DNA of 44,679 nt from Bacillota bacterium (GCA_023394035.1 JAEXBK010000071.1:1-44679); one strand, 5' to 3'; shown: positions 32,966 to 42,467, numbered from the stretch's first letter. Notes: generated by a model from the letters alone, not told the origin. Numbers and translations are program-made.

Positions 32966-33061
32966 TGCTCAAACCTCCCAAATTAATCTCTCCGCTAAGT
33001 TTACAATGAAAAACATGCATAATGTGTCAGAATTTTCGACATTTATATGCTGAAGCCCTAC

Positions 33062-33104
33062 CGCAAAAGCAAATACCGACCATATGGTCGGTATTGCTTT
33101 TGCG
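33062..33104. terminator. Long bidirectional hairpin downstream of polC
   Basis: Inverted repeat CGCAAAAGCA..ATACCGACCAT / ATGGTCGGTATTGCTTTTGCG, 21 pairs with one bulged A. The core is GC-rich (ACCGACCATATGGTCGGT) and the outer arms are T-rich on both strands, so it can end the polC superoperon on the minus strand. It lies about 130 nt after the polC stop and before the LytTR gene. Confidence 0.7.
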
Positions 33105-33132
33105 ATGTTTTATTAGTTTAAGAAAGAACGTT

Positions 33133-33162
33133 TCAAAAGATCTACTTGCTCTGCTCTTTTGA
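33133..33162 (-). repeat. Inverted repeat downstream of polC
   Basis: Perfect 8-bp arms TCAAAAGA/TCTTTTGA with a 14-nt spacer, between polC and the long hairpin. Function unknown. Confidence 0.4.
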
Positions 33163-33233
33163 CATTATCATTATATTTGAGTAATGTGTCGTTATTGTAA
33201 AGGATTCTTATCGATGCAGTGTAAATATAAAGT

Positions 33234-36200
33234 CTACATTGAAAAGAAGCTCAGCTGATCGGTCTCAGGCAGCCCGTCGAAAATCCCCTGCTCCCTAAGC
33301 GCTTCAACCGCCGTCTTATTCAGCTTTGCTCTTGTTATGGCATCCTCTACCGTATCAAAAGGCTTCTCGCTGAACGCGGATGCAAGAGCTGTTGCCGCAG
33401 CTTCTCCCACGCCTTCGAGAGCACCGAACGGTAAGATGACCCTTCCGTCCTCTACTCCGAATTTTAGCGCTGAGGATATGCCGAGCTTCGGCTTCATAAA
33501 TTCGAAGCCTCTCGAATACATTTCATATGCAACCTCATATACGAATACCCTGTTTTGTTCCTTCGGGGTGGCATTATCTCCTCTTGCAATGATGTCTTTG
33601 ATCGTGTCCATACAAGAGTCCTTGCCTCTTAGTATAGTATTTGCATCAAAGTCAGCGGCAACCGACGTGAAGTATGTCGCATAAAATTCCTTCGGATAAT
33701 ACACCTTGTACCAAGCCATTCTGAATGACATCATCGTATATGCAACCGCATGAGCTCGCGGGAACATGTACTGAATCTTGATACACGAATCTATATACCA
33801 GTCAGGTACATCGTGCTCCTTCATCACTTTTAGCTGTTCTTCCTTAAGAGGTCTGTTCTTTCTTACGTCCTCCATTATCTGGAACGACGTCTTGTTTTCG
33901 ATGCCCTTAAGTATAAGATAGTTCATTATGTCGTCACGCGTAGAGATAACCTCTCTCATCGTAGCCGTTCCCGAAAGGATATAATCCTGAGCGTTGTTTC
34001 TCCATACATCCGTACCGTGTGAAAATCCCGATATTCTGACAAGGTCGGCAAAGCGTTCCGGCTTTATGTCATCCAGCATCTGCCTTACAAAAGGTGTACC
34101 GAATTCAGGTATCGCATATGTTCCGTGAGTGAACTTATAGTCCTCATCCTTGACAGCAAGTGCTTCGATACCGTTGAAAATGCTAAGTACCTTTCTGTCC
34201 GTCAAATCTATATTAAGCGGATCTACACCCGTCATATCCTGTAGCTGTCTTATCATCGACGGTACATTGTGTCCGAGTATATCAAGCTTAAGAAGGTTCT
34301 CGTCTATCTTGTGATAGTCGAAATGTGTCGTGATGATATCTGAGCTCGAATCGTTTGCCGGATGCTGTACAGGGCAAAATTCGTATATCTCATGATCCTC
34401 CGGCAGTATTACTATTCCTCCGGGATGCTGCCCCGTCGTTCTTTTGACTCCGCCGCAGCCCTGCTTAAGTCTTTCGACCTCGAACTTGCTGACCGGGATA
34501 TTTCTTTCCTCGCAGAATTTCCTCGCATATCCGAATGCCGTTTTTTCCTGTATCGTACTTACCGTGCCCGCCTTGAACACCTTGTCTTCACCGAATATCT
34601 TACCTACGTATTTGTGTGCCGTCGACTGATATTCTCCTGCAAAGTTAAGGTCTATATCGGGCTCCTTATCCCCGTTAAATCCGAGAAATGTTGCAAACGG
34701 TATAGTAAAGCCGTCTCTCTTCATTTCTGCTCCGCATACGGGACAGTTCTTTATCGGCATGTCCACTCCGCAATCGTATACCTGCATATCACCCCACTCA
34801 AGATGCTTACAATCCGGGCATACATAGTGAGGGTCGAGCGGGTTTACCTCTGTTATGCCTGCCATTGTAGCCGCAAGCGAAGAACCTACCGAGCCTCTTG
34901 AACCTACAAGGTAGCCGTCCTCAAGAGATTTTTTTACGAGCATCTGAGCGGAAACATACATTACGGAATAGCCGTTTCCTATTATAGAGTTCAGTTCTTT
35001 TTCGAGGCGTTCCGCAATTTCCTGAGGCAAAGGCTCTCCGTATATTTCGTGAGCCTTGTTCATGCAGCTTTCTCTGAGATTTGTTTCCGCCCCCTCAATA
35101 TGCGGAGGAAATTTTCCCTTAGGAACAGGAAGTATGTCAGACGATATCATGTCCGCAATTTTATTTGTATTTTCTATTACGACCTTTTTTGCCAGCTCTT
35201 CTCCGAGATATGAAAATTCATCCAGCATTTCATTCGTCGTTCTCATGTAGAGACCGCGTCCGTTTTCGGCATCCTTATAGCCCATGCCGGCCATTATAAC
35301 ATTTCGGTAAATCGCATCCTCCGGATCCGTATAATGGGAATCGGTAGTTGCTACGGTTGGTCTGCCTATACGATTTCCCGACTCTATTATACGCTTGTTA
35401 AACGCCTTAAGATCATCTTCTGATTTCACCATGCCGTGCTCTATCATAAATCTGTTATTTATGAGCGGCTGTATCTCAAGATAATCGTAATATGAAGCCA
35501 CTTTGTCGAGTTCTTCGTCAGCTGCACCGTGCAGCACAGCCTGATATACTTCCCCGGCTTCGCATGCCGAGCCTATTATAAGTCCCTCTCTGTGTGCATC
35601 TATGACAGAACGCGGAAGTCTCGGTTTTTTGTAGAAATAATTAAGGTGCGACATCGAAACGAGCTTGTACAGATTCTTGAGACCTTCCTGAGTTGCCGCA
35701 AGCAAAATTATATGAAAGGTCGGTTTTTTCTTGTAGTCGATACTGCCATCCTCCTGAATGCAGTCCGCATCGTCAAGGAGATAACCCTCCATACCGTATA
35801 TAAGCTTGAGCGGCGGCTCTTCATCCTTCCCCTGCAGCTTCTTGACCGCCTTTGCCGCATCCGGGAAGCTCTGTACCACGCCGTGATCTGTTATGGCAAT
35901 TGCTTTCTGCCCCCATGAAACGGCAGTCTTTACAAGGGTAGAAACATCGTTAAGTCCGTCCATTGAGCTCATTGTCGTATGGCAGTGCAGTTCAACGCGC
36001 TTATCACCCTGTACCGTATCCGTTCGCTTTGGAAGGCTCGACTTTTCGATGCCGTCGATCATTATTATCATTTCATTTTCAAATCGGTCCCATTCAACAG
36101 AGCCTTTGGCTTTGATAAAGTCCCCCTGCCTGATGTTCTCTGTGATTTCCTGCCACTTTTCTTCACTGACAAAGCTCTTAAGGCACATGCTGTCAGATCT

Positions 36201-37055
36201 GTCTGTTATCAATATCTGTATTATTTTTGTGCCTTTTTTTGTTGTGCGTGCATCAAGCCCGAAAACTATGCCCGAAACTACGACATCGCCAAGCTCAGGC
36301 GATATATCTCCGTATTTTGCAGGAGTGCCCGTTATAGGCTTCTCTCCCATTATAATGTTTCCTTTGGCAGGAGCATTCTTTGCCCGACGCTTTGTAACAA
36401 ATTCGCTGCGTCCCGTCTTAAACGGCACGTCATCCGAAGCCTTTTCCGCGGCTGCCCTTCCCTTGTTTTTTGATGCCATCTCCGCTTTGGCTTTAGATAT
36501 TCTTTCGAGTTCGGCATCCGATGCCTTAAGGAGATTTTTTTTAGCATCGTTCAGCTTATTCTCGTCGTTTTCAAATATAACCTTTGCCGATATACCAAGC
36601 TCCGCATTTATCATTTCCGAGATTTTGGACGCCGCTTTCTTGTTCAGCTCCCTGCTCGGGATAGAGCCTACCGTCGGAATTATGATGCTTCCGTCTCTAA
36701 AGCCTATGCCAGAAAACACGATTGCATCTCCGCTTCCCGATATATCCGTGCTTAGTCGTTTTGCTATTTTAGGTATAAGAACACGGACTGCCTCTTCGTC
36801 AGTCATCTCAAGGTCACCGTAAATATATGAAAATTCAACACCGCTTAGTGTCGGTATATCCGCCCTTAGGACGGATGATATTTTTTCTTCACAGTCGCTT
36901 GGAATCACAAAATTAAGGCTTATAGTCAGGAGAAGCACATTTCTTTTTGCCAGAACGACCGCATCCTTAACTTCAGCCCTATAATTACCGCTGCCACTTA
37001 TTCCGAATTTTTCCCACTGTATCTTTTCCGTAAAGTCTCTAATCAGTTCATTCAT
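33234..37055 (-). CDS. polC: DNA polymerase III alpha subunit, PolC type, lacking the internal exonuclease domain
   Basis: A 1273-residue PolC, about 150-170 shorter than typical family members. Order: N-terminal domain (1-170), charged linker, OB fold (about 250-345), PHP domain starting VELHCHTTMSSMDG at about 354, and then IYGMEGYLLDDADC (about 419-432) running within 15 residues into PTFHIILLAATQEGLKNLYK (about 445-464). In standard PolC the DEDD exonuclease (FDVETTG...) is inserted exactly there; it is absent. The polymerase core is intact: GSRGSVGSSLAA, the zinc motif CPDC..CPVC, and the catalytic EPDIDLNFAGEYQ at about 798-810. Start ATG 37055 with GAAGGG upstream, just after the ispG stop. 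Confidence 0.93.
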   Translation of the reverse strand: MNELIRDFTEKIQWEKFGISGSGNYRAEVKDAVVLAKRNVLLLTISLNFVIPSDCEEKISSVLRADIPTLSGVEFSYIYGDLEMTDEEAVRVLIPKIAKRLSTDISGSGDAIVFSGIGFRDGSIIIPTVGSIPSRELNKKAASKISEMINAELGISAKVIFENDENKLNDAKKNLLKASDAELERISKAKAEMASKNKGRAAAEKASDDVPFKTGRSEFVTKRRAKNAPAKGNIIMGEKPITGTPAKYGDISPELGDVVVSGIVFGLDARTTKKGTKIIQILITDRSDSMCLKSFVSEEKWQEITENIRQGDFIKAKGSVEWDRFENEMIIMIDGIEKSSLPKRTDTVQGDKRVELHCHTTMSSMDGLNDVSTLVKTAVSWGQKAIAITDHGVVQSFPDAAKAVKKLQGKDEEPPLKLIYGMEGYLLDDADCIQEDGSIDYKKKPTFHIILLAATQEGLKNLYKLVSMSHLNYFYKKPRLPRSVIDAHREGLIIGSACEAGEVYQAVLHGAADEELDKVASYYDYLEIQPLINNRFMIEHGMVKSEDDLKAFNKRIIESGNRIGRPTVATTDSHYTDPEDAIYRNVIMAGMGYKDAENGRGLYMRTTNEMLDEFSYLGEELAKKVVIENTNKIADMISSDILPVPKGKFPPHIEGAETNLRESCMNKAHEIYGEPLPQEIAERLEKELNSIIGNGYSVMYVSAQMLVKKSLEDGYLVGSRGSVGSSLAATMAGITEVNPLDPHYVCPDCKHLEWGDMQVYDCGVDMPIKNCPVCGAEMKRDGFTIPFATFLGFNGDKEPDIDLNFAGEYQSTAHKYVGKIFGEDKVFKAGTVSTIQEKTAFGYARKFCEERNIPVSKFEVERLKQGCGGVKRTTGQHPGGIVILPEDHEIYEFCPVQHPANDSSSDIITTHFDYHKIDENLLKLDILGHNVPSMIRQLQDMTGVDPLNIDLTDRKVLSIFNGIEALAVKDEDYKFTHGTYAIPEFGTPFVRQMLDDIKPERFADLVRISGFSHGTDVWRNNAQDYILSGTATMREVISTRDDIMNYLILKGIENKTSFQIMEDVRKNRPLKEEQLKVMKEHDVPDWYIDSCIKIQYMFPRAHAVAYTMMSFRMAWYKVYYPKEFYATYFTSVAADFDANTILRGKDSCMDTIKDIIARGDNATPKEQNRVFVYEVAYEMYSRGFEFMKPKLGISSALKFGVEDGRVILPFGALEGVGEAAATALASAFSEKPFDTVEDAITRAKLNKTAVEALREQGIFDGLPETDQLSFFSM

Positions 37056-37058
37056 CAA

Positions 37059-38114
37059 CTATCGCCCTTCGTTCTCTCTGATTACGGCAAAAAGCTCGTC
37101 AACGAGTTTATCCTCGCTCACCGTCTTTACCACCTGACCTGCAGCAAAAATAACACCTTTGCCGTTACCGCCTGCTATACCGTAATCAGCTCCGCCTGCT
37201 TCCCCCGGTCCGTTTACAACGCAGCCCATTACCGCAAGCTTGATGCCAGGTCTCAATTCTTCTTTTTCAATTCTGCGTTCAACCTCTCCCGCAAGCTTCT
37301 CGAGATCTATCATAGTACGTCCGCATGTCGGACATGAAACTATATCGTATTTAGGTTCCCTCAGCCCTATTGTTTCAAGTATCTCACGCGCAAAATAAAC
37401 TTCCTCGACAGGATCTGCTGTAAGTGACACTCTCATCGTATCGCCTATACCTAAAAGAAGCAGCGAACCTATCCCTACCGCTGATTTAACCTTGCCGCGT
37501 CTCATTGTTCCGGCTTCTGTTATTCCTATATGAATCGGGTGCTCCGTCTTTGCCGCAACGAGCTTATGCGCCTCAAAATTCATTCTTACGTCCGAGGACT
37601 TAAGCGATATGACAAGATCATCAAAGCCCATATTCTCGATAATCTCAAGGTTCCTTAGGGCGCTTTCGCAGAGACCCTCTGCCGTCACTCCGCCGTTTCT
37701 GTTTAGTATATCTTTTTCGAGGGAGCCGGAATTAACACCGACCCTTATAGGAATGCCCGCATCCTTTGCCGCTTTTACGACTTCCCTTACGCGGTCATTT
37801 CCTCCTATATTTCCCGGATTTATTCTTATTTTGTCCGCTCCCGCCTTGATAGCGAGCAGTGCCATTTTATAGTCGAAATGTATATCGGCAATCAGCGGAA
37901 TATCAAGACTCTTCCTTACCTTGGCAAAGGTTTCGACAGCCTCTGCATCCGGCACCGTTAGCCTTACGGCATCGCAACCTGCATTTTTCAGCTTTGTCGC
38001 CTGTTCTATAAGACCTGCCGCGTCATGAGGATCACGGTTCGCCATCGACTGTATCGATATAGGTGCTCCGCCGCCTATTTGGATATTTCCGACTTTTACT
38101 GATTTTTTACTCAT
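37059..38114 (-). CDS. ispG: (E)-4-hydroxy-3-methylbut-2-enyl diphosphate synthase
   Basis: A 351-residue IspG: TIM-barrel start with SIQSMANRDPHD and RLTVPDAEAVETF, and the C-terminal Fe4S4 cysteines in SCPTCGRTMIDL and GCVVNGPGEA. It carries out the penultimate step of the MEP isoprenoid pathway, complementing dxr two genes upstream. It overlaps rseP by 4 bp (ATGA) and adjoins polC. In Bacillus this position is held by proS; ispG here is common in Clostridia. Confidence 0.96.
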   Translation of the reverse strand: MSKKSVKVGNIQIGGGAPISIQSMANRDPHDAAGLIEQATKLKNAGCDAVRLTVPDAEAVETFAKVRKSLDIPLIADIHFDYKMALLAIKAGADKIRINPGNIGGNDRVREVVKAAKDAGIPIRVGVNSGSLEKDILNRNGGVTAEGLCESALRNLEIIENMGFDDLVISLKSSDVRMNFEAHKLVAAKTEHPIHIGITEAGTMRRGKVKSAVGIGSLLLLGIGDTMRVSLTADPVEEVYFAREILETIGLREPKYDIVSCPTCGRTMIDLEKLAGEVERRIEKEELRPGIKLAVMGCVVNGPGEAGGADYGIAGGNGKGVIFAAGQVVKTVSEDKLVDELFAVIRENEGR

Positions 38115-39121
38115 TTTATCAACCTCAAAATATCGTTTCCTGTTACGATTACCGCAAGCACTATCAAAAGCATCATGCCTATCGCATGTACCCTCGCCTC
38201 AGTCTTATCGCTTATCGCTTTTCCTGTTATCTTTCGTATAATCACAAAAATTATTCGTCCGCCGTCAAGCGCAGGAAGAGGCAGGAGATTGAAAAGCGCG
38301 AGGTTAACGCTTATAAGTGCAACTATATAAGTGTAGAATAAAAAGCCGTACTGCACGGAATCATCAACTATTTTTACTACGCCGACAGGTCCTGATACCT
38401 GATTCAGAACATCCCCCGAAGCAAACATCTGTCTTATCGAAGTGAACATCGCACCGAACAGCTTGAACGTGCCTGTTATGCCCGTTCCGGCAGCCTTAAA
38501 GACATTATGAGAAACCTTGGAATGTATCCCTATAATATATCTGCCGTCATCTCCTTTTTGCGGAGTCACCTCAAAGGTTTTTGTTTCTCCGTCTCTGTCT
38601 ACGGTTATCGACAGTAGCGTTTCTTCGTTGATATTGCCGGCAAATGCATTAGTAACATCGACCCACGAATTTATTTCCGAGTCGTTTATTTTTGTTATTC
38701 TGTCGCCTGCCATAATGCCTGCAGAAAAAGCCGGACCGTTTTCGGTAACCTTCTCGATGCTGTTTGTCGGCATTCCTCCTACGCCTGCGAGAATCGTAAG
38801 CGCAATCATCGCGATAAGAATATTCATGCCGGCACCGGCCACAAGTATTATTATCTTCTGCCACCATTTTTTGTTGTTAAAAGCCCTCGGGTTATCCTCG
38901 GATTCCTCTGTATCCTCGCCTTCCATTGCACAAAATCCGCCTATCGGAACGAGTCTTACGGAATATGTCGTTTCGCCTCTTTGCTTTTTGAGGAGCTTAG
39001 GTCCCATTCCGAATGCAAATTCGTTGACCTGTACTCCGCATGCTTTGGCTGCAATAAAGTGTCCAAGCTCATGGGGAAATATAAGTAATACAAAAAGTAA
39101 TATAACAAGCGCTGCGGTCAT
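38111..39121 (-). CDS. rseP: Site-2 intramembrane zinc metalloprotease RseP
   Basis: A 336-residue membrane protease with the zinc motif HELGH in FPHELGHFIAA (about 15-25), a central PDZ domain (about 115-195, GPAFSAGIMAGDRITKIND) and the second catalytic motif NLLPLPALDGGRI near 282. It cleaves membrane anti-sigma factors and signal peptide remnants. The anti-sigma-like gene at 144-896 is the type of substrate it handles, although nothing links them directly. Ribosome site AGGAGAG, 8 nt after dxr. Confidence 0.95.
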   Translation of the reverse strand: MTAALVILLFVLLIFPHELGHFIAAKACGVQVNEFAFGMGPKLLKKQRGETTYSVRLVPIGGFCAMEGEDTEESEDNPRAFNNKKWWQKIIILVAGAGMNILIAMIALTILAGVGGMPTNSIEKVTENGPAFSAGIMAGDRITKINDSEINSWVDVTNAFAGNINEETLLSITVDRDGETKTFEVTPQKGDDGRYIIGIHSKVSHNVFKAAGTGITGTFKLFGAMFTSIRQMFASGDVLNQVSGPVGVVKIVDDSVQYGFLFYTYIVALISVNLALFNLLPLPALDGGRIIFVIIRKITGKAISDKTEARVHAIGMMLLIVLAVIVTGNDILRLIK

Positions 39122-39129
39122 CTTCTCTC

Positions 39130-40296
39130 CTAAATAAAATACTTTGATATTAATGAATATGTTTTTGCTCTTGCTTCCGCATCGGCATTCGCTATAGCCT
39201 CCGCATCCGTTCCTGAAAGCGGATCATGATCTGCAAGCACTTCTTTTATGAGTGCGGGTATATCGGTAAAGCCTATCTGCCTGTTCAAAAATGCCTCTAC
39301 GAGCACTTCATTTGCCGCATTCATAACAGCAGGATACGTCTTTCCTTTTCTTATAGATTCAATTGCGATATGAAGACACTCGAACACATCCATATCCGGT
39401 TTTTCGAAGGTGAGCGGACCGCACGAGAAAAGGTCAAGTGCTTCTCCTTTATATGTAAGCCTGTCCGGATATCCGAGCGCTACGCTTATAGGTATTCGCA
39501 TGTCGGGGATTCCAAGCTGTGCAATTACAGCCGTATCGTCAAATTCAACTGCCGAATGTATTATGCTCTGAGGATGAACTACAACCTCTATATCCTCAGG
39601 ATCTACATCAAAAAGCCATTTAGCCTCTATGAGCTCAAGCCCTTTGTTCATCAAAGTTGAAGAATCTATCGTAATCTTTTGTCCCATCGTCCAGTTCGGA
39701 TGCTTGAGCGCCTGCTCAGGCTTAATTTCCTTTAGCTGTCCTTTGCTATATCCTCTGAACGGGCCGCCTGAGGCTGTTAGGATTATCTTTTTTATGTGCT
39801 TGCCTTCGTTTCCCTGAAGACACTGGAATATAGCACTGTGCTCGCTGTCTACCGGAAGAAGCCTGACTCCGTTTGCTTTTACGGCATTCATAACAGCCTC
39901 TCCTCCCGCAACAAGAGTTTCCTTGTTTGCAAGCGCAACATCAGTACCGTTTTTTATTGCTGCAAGAGTCGGCATCATGCCCCTCATCCCCATCAGGGAA
40001 TTGAGGACCATATCACACTCTGATAGCGCAGCCTCAATTAAGCCTTCCGCTCCGTGCAAAACCTTCGTTTTTCTCAAATGAGTGCCGTGAAATATCTCTT
40101 TTAGCCGCTCGCTTCCTTCCTTTGTTTCCGTAACCACAAGCTCAGGGCAAAACTCCGCCGCCTGCTTTGCTATCAGCTCTATGTTCTTGCCGCATGTAAG
40201 TGCTCCTACGCAAAAGCGGTCGTTATTCTCTCTTATGACATCAAGTGCCTGCGTACCTATCGATCCTGTACTTCCGAGAATATTGATCTTCTTCAT
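39130..40296 (-). CDS. dxr: 1-deoxy-D-xylulose 5-phosphate reductoisomerase
   Basis: A 388-residue Dxr with the NADPH-binding ILGSTGSIGTQALDVI at the N-terminus, ALANKETLVAGGE, the metal-site PVDSEHSAIFQCL and TASGGPFRG. It is the committed step of the MEP pathway feeding undecaprenyl diphosphate made by UppS in the same operon. Full length. Confidence 0.97.
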   Translation of the reverse strand: MKKINILGSTGSIGTQALDVIRENNDRFCVGALTCGKNIELIAKQAAEFCPELVVTETKEGSERLKEIFHGTHLRKTKVLHGAEGLIEAALSECDMVLNSLMGMRGMMPTLAAIKNGTDVALANKETLVAGGEAVMNAVKANGVRLLPVDSEHSAIFQCLQGNEGKHIKKIILTASGGPFRGYSKGQLKEIKPEQALKHPNWTMGQKITIDSSTLMNKGLELIEAKWLFDVDPEDIEVVVHPQSIIHSAVEFDDTAVIAQLGIPDMRIPISVALGYPDRLTYKGEALDLFSCGPLTFEKPDMDVFECLHIAIESIRKGKTYPAVMNAANEVLVEAFLNRQIGFTDIPALIKEVLADHDPLSGTDAEAIANADAEARAKTYSLISKYFI

Positions 40297-40307
40297 TTAA
40301 GTTTCCT

Positions 40308-41096
40308 CTAATTCATCAGTATGAATTTGATGTAATAATATATTACGGGTGCCGTGAAAAGAACACTGTCAAATCTGTCCATAATTCCACCGTGTCCCGG
40401 TATCAGATTTCCGTAATCCTTTATACCCATTTTTCTCTTATATGCCGACGCTGTCAAATCTCCGAGTGCGGAGAATATTGCTGCAACAAATGTTGCAATT
40501 ATGCAGTGTATCAAAAGCGATCTCGCAAAGAAAAGTCCGAATACAAGTCCGAGCACCAGAGCTCCTGTAAGACCGCCTATCGCACCCTCAATCGTCTTTT
40601 TAGGGGAAAGGTGCGGACAAAGCTTGCGCTTTCCGAAGAAATATCCGGTAAAATATGCGAATATGTCAGCTCCGAATGCCGATAAAAATATAAGCCATAC
40701 CATTATCGAATATTCGCCCGTTTCCGAAACGAGAACAACATGAAACGAGAAGAATATCACATATACTATCCCCGTTATTGTAGCAAGTGCATCCTCCGCC
40801 TTATGCTTATCTATATCAAATATATAAAATGAGCTTGCCATCACTGATAATACGACCCAGGCCGTTATATAATCATGGCGCAGAGGGAAAATCAGGTTCA
40901 GCATATAAAGTGCGACAAGTGCGGCATAAGCAACAATGCGTGCCGGTCTTATCTTCATTGCCTCAAAGCCGCTGAAAAGCTCGTGAATCCCTATTCCACC
41001 GATGATGAAGCAGCCTGCCATAAGCGGGTATCCGCCTAAATATACAAGTATGAAAAGCGGTGCCATTATCAGCCCTGAAATTATCCTTGTTTTCAT
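40308..41096 (-). CDS. cdsA: Phosphatidate cytidylyltransferase
   Basis: A 262-residue membrane protein with about eight helices and the C-terminal CDP-diglyceride synthetase signature SAYKRKMGIKDYGNLIPGHG followed by GIMDRFDS. It makes CDP-diacylglycerol for phospholipids. The start at 41096 (MKTRIISGLI) follows AAAGGT; the 15-codon extension overlaps uppS and is rejected. Confidence 0.95.
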   Translation of the reverse strand: MKTRIISGLIMAPLFILVYLGGYPLMAGCFIIGGIGIHELFSGFEAMKIRPARIVAYAALVALYMLNLIFPLRHDYITAWVVLSVMASSFYIFDIDKHKAEDALATITGIVYVIFFSFHVVLVSETGEYSIMVWLIFLSAFGADIFAYFTGYFFGKRKLCPHLSPKKTIEGAIGGLTGALVLGLVFGLFFARSLLIHCIIATFVAAIFSALGDLTASAYKRKMGIKDYGNLIPGHGGIMDRFDSVLFTAPVIYYYIKFILMN

Positions 41097-41107
41097 AAAT
41101 TTACCTT

Positions 41108-41821
41108 TTATCTGCCGCCGAAACGACGTTCCCTTCCGCAAAATTCCGCTATAAGTTCCTTAAACATCTCAGGTGTGAAGTCAGGCCAAAGCTCATCCGT
41201 AAATGCAAATTCGCTGTAAGCGCTCTGCCACAACAGAAAATTCGAGAGACGCTGTTCTCCGCTTGTTCTGATGATAAGATCTGGATCCGGGACATTTCCG
41301 TTTTCTTCACCTGTATAAAGAGCTCTTGAAATATCCTGATCCGTTATCTCCGGATCGCCGTCTTTTCTTTCGGCTATTATCCTGTTTACAGCCCTTACAA
41401 TCTCGGCTCTGCTACCGTAATTCAAAGCAATATTAAACTGCAGTCCCGTATTGTTTTCCGTAAGCGCTATAGTCTTGTCAAGGCTTTCCTTGGCAGCCTC
41501 CGGAATAACATCATATTCGCCAAGTACCCTGACCCTTACGTTTTTCTCGTGAAGCTCTGCAAGATCCGAAGCGACGTATTTTACGAGGAGCTTGAATATA
41601 CCGCCGACCTCTTCGATGGAGCGCTTCCAGTTTTCTGTTGAAAAGGCGTAGACGGTCAAATACTTTATACCCATATCGGAAGCCGTTCTGACTATTTCTT
41701 TCATGGCCTCCATTCCGGCATTATGCCCTGCTACGCGCGGCAAAAACCTTTTCTTTGCCCATCTTCCGTTTCCGTCCATAATTACTGCAACGTGAACCGG
41801 CATGTTTATCTTATCTGTCAT
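41108..41821 (-). CDS. uppS: Isoprenyl (undecaprenyl) diphosphate synthase
   Basis: A 237-residue cis-prenyltransferase: VAVIMDGNGRWAKKR with the catalytic aspartate (about 13-27), AFSTENWKR, LNYGSRAEIVRAV and the C-terminal PDLIIRTSGEQRLSNFLLWQ. It makes the lipid carrier for cell-wall synthesis. Normal length. The 75-nt gap after frr holds a hairpin. Confidence 0.97.
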   Translation of the reverse strand: MTDKINMPVHVAVIMDGNGRWAKKRFLPRVAGHNAGMEAMKEIVRTASDMGIKYLTVYAFSTENWKRSIEEVGGIFKLLVKYVASDLAELHEKNVRVRVLGEYDVIPEAAKESLDKTIALTENNTGLQFNIALNYGSRAEIVRAVNRIIAERKDGDPEITDQDISRALYTGEENGNVPDPDLIIRTSGEQRLSNFLLWQSAYSEFAFTDELWPDFTPEMFKELIAEFCGRERRFGGR

Positions 41822-41839
41822 TATTTCGCCTCATAATAT

Positions 41840-41869
41840 CGGGCTATTCCGCAGAAGCGAAACAGCCCG
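41840..41869 (-). other. Intergenic hairpin between frr and uppS
   Basis: A 13-pair stem CGGGCTGTTTCGC/GCGGAATAGCCCG with loop TTCT. Its two non-Watson-Crick pairs are G-U wobbles only in the minus-strand transcript (they are mismatches in the plus strand), which favours an RNA role. No U-tract; possibly a processing or partial termination site. Confidence 0.5.
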
Positions 41870-41896
41870 TTGTGTTAATTGTCTGCTCGTCCTTGA

Positions 41897-42445
41897 TCAG
41901 ACTTCCATTATTTCTTTTTCCTTTTCGGAAATCATATTATCGACGACCTTAATTGCATCTTCGACCTTCTTCTGTACGGCATCCAGTTCCTTTGCAAGCT
42001 CGTCTTCGGAGATTTCTCCGTTTTTCTGCTGCTTCTTGAGATTATCGTTAGCTTCACGGCGAAGGTTTCTTATTGCAATCTTCGTTTCCTCACCAAGCTT
42101 CTTCGTTATCTTAGTGAGCTCTACGCGGCGTTCCTCTGTCAGCTGTGGAACTATAAGTCTTACGCATTTGCCATCATTTGAAGGAGCTATTCCAAGGTCG
42201 GCCTTGTTGATTGCTTTTTCGATTTCGGCTATTGATTTCGGATCAAAAGGTGTGATAAGGAGCGAACGCGGATCAGGTGATGAAATATTTGAAAGATTTC
42301 TCAGCGGTGTAGGCGATCCGTAATAGTCTACAAGCACCTTATCGAGCAATGCCGGATTTGCCCTGCCTGCTCTTACTGTATTGAGGTCTTCCTTTAGAAC
42401 CTCATGGCTTTTTTTGACTCTTTCTTCGATACTCTTGCTGCTCAT
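41897..42445 (-). CDS. frr: Ribosome recycling factor
   Basis: A 182-residue RRF with the conserved LNTVRAGRANPALLDKV, YYGSPTPLRNLSNI and LTEERRVELTK, and a helical end. It releases ribosomes after termination with EF-G. It follows pyrH by 22 nt, the standard order. Confidence 0.97.
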   Translation of the reverse strand: MSSKSIEERVKKSHEVLKEDLNTVRAGRANPALLDKVLVDYYGSPTPLRNLSNISSPDPRSLLITPFDPKSIAEIEKAINKADLGIAPSNDGKCVRLIVPQLTEERRVELTKITKKLGEETKIAIRNLRREANDNLKKQQKNGEISEDELAKELDAVQKKVEDAIKVVDNMISEKEKEIMEV

Positions 42446-42467
42446 TTTGTTTCCTCCGTGTTTATTC

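Noticed and set aside
35893..36822. A 309-codon open frame on the plus strand within polC
   Set aside because: It is antisense to a conserved gene, is a Ser/Ile/Pro-rich sequence without recognisable motifs, and mirrors the codon bias of the opposite strand.
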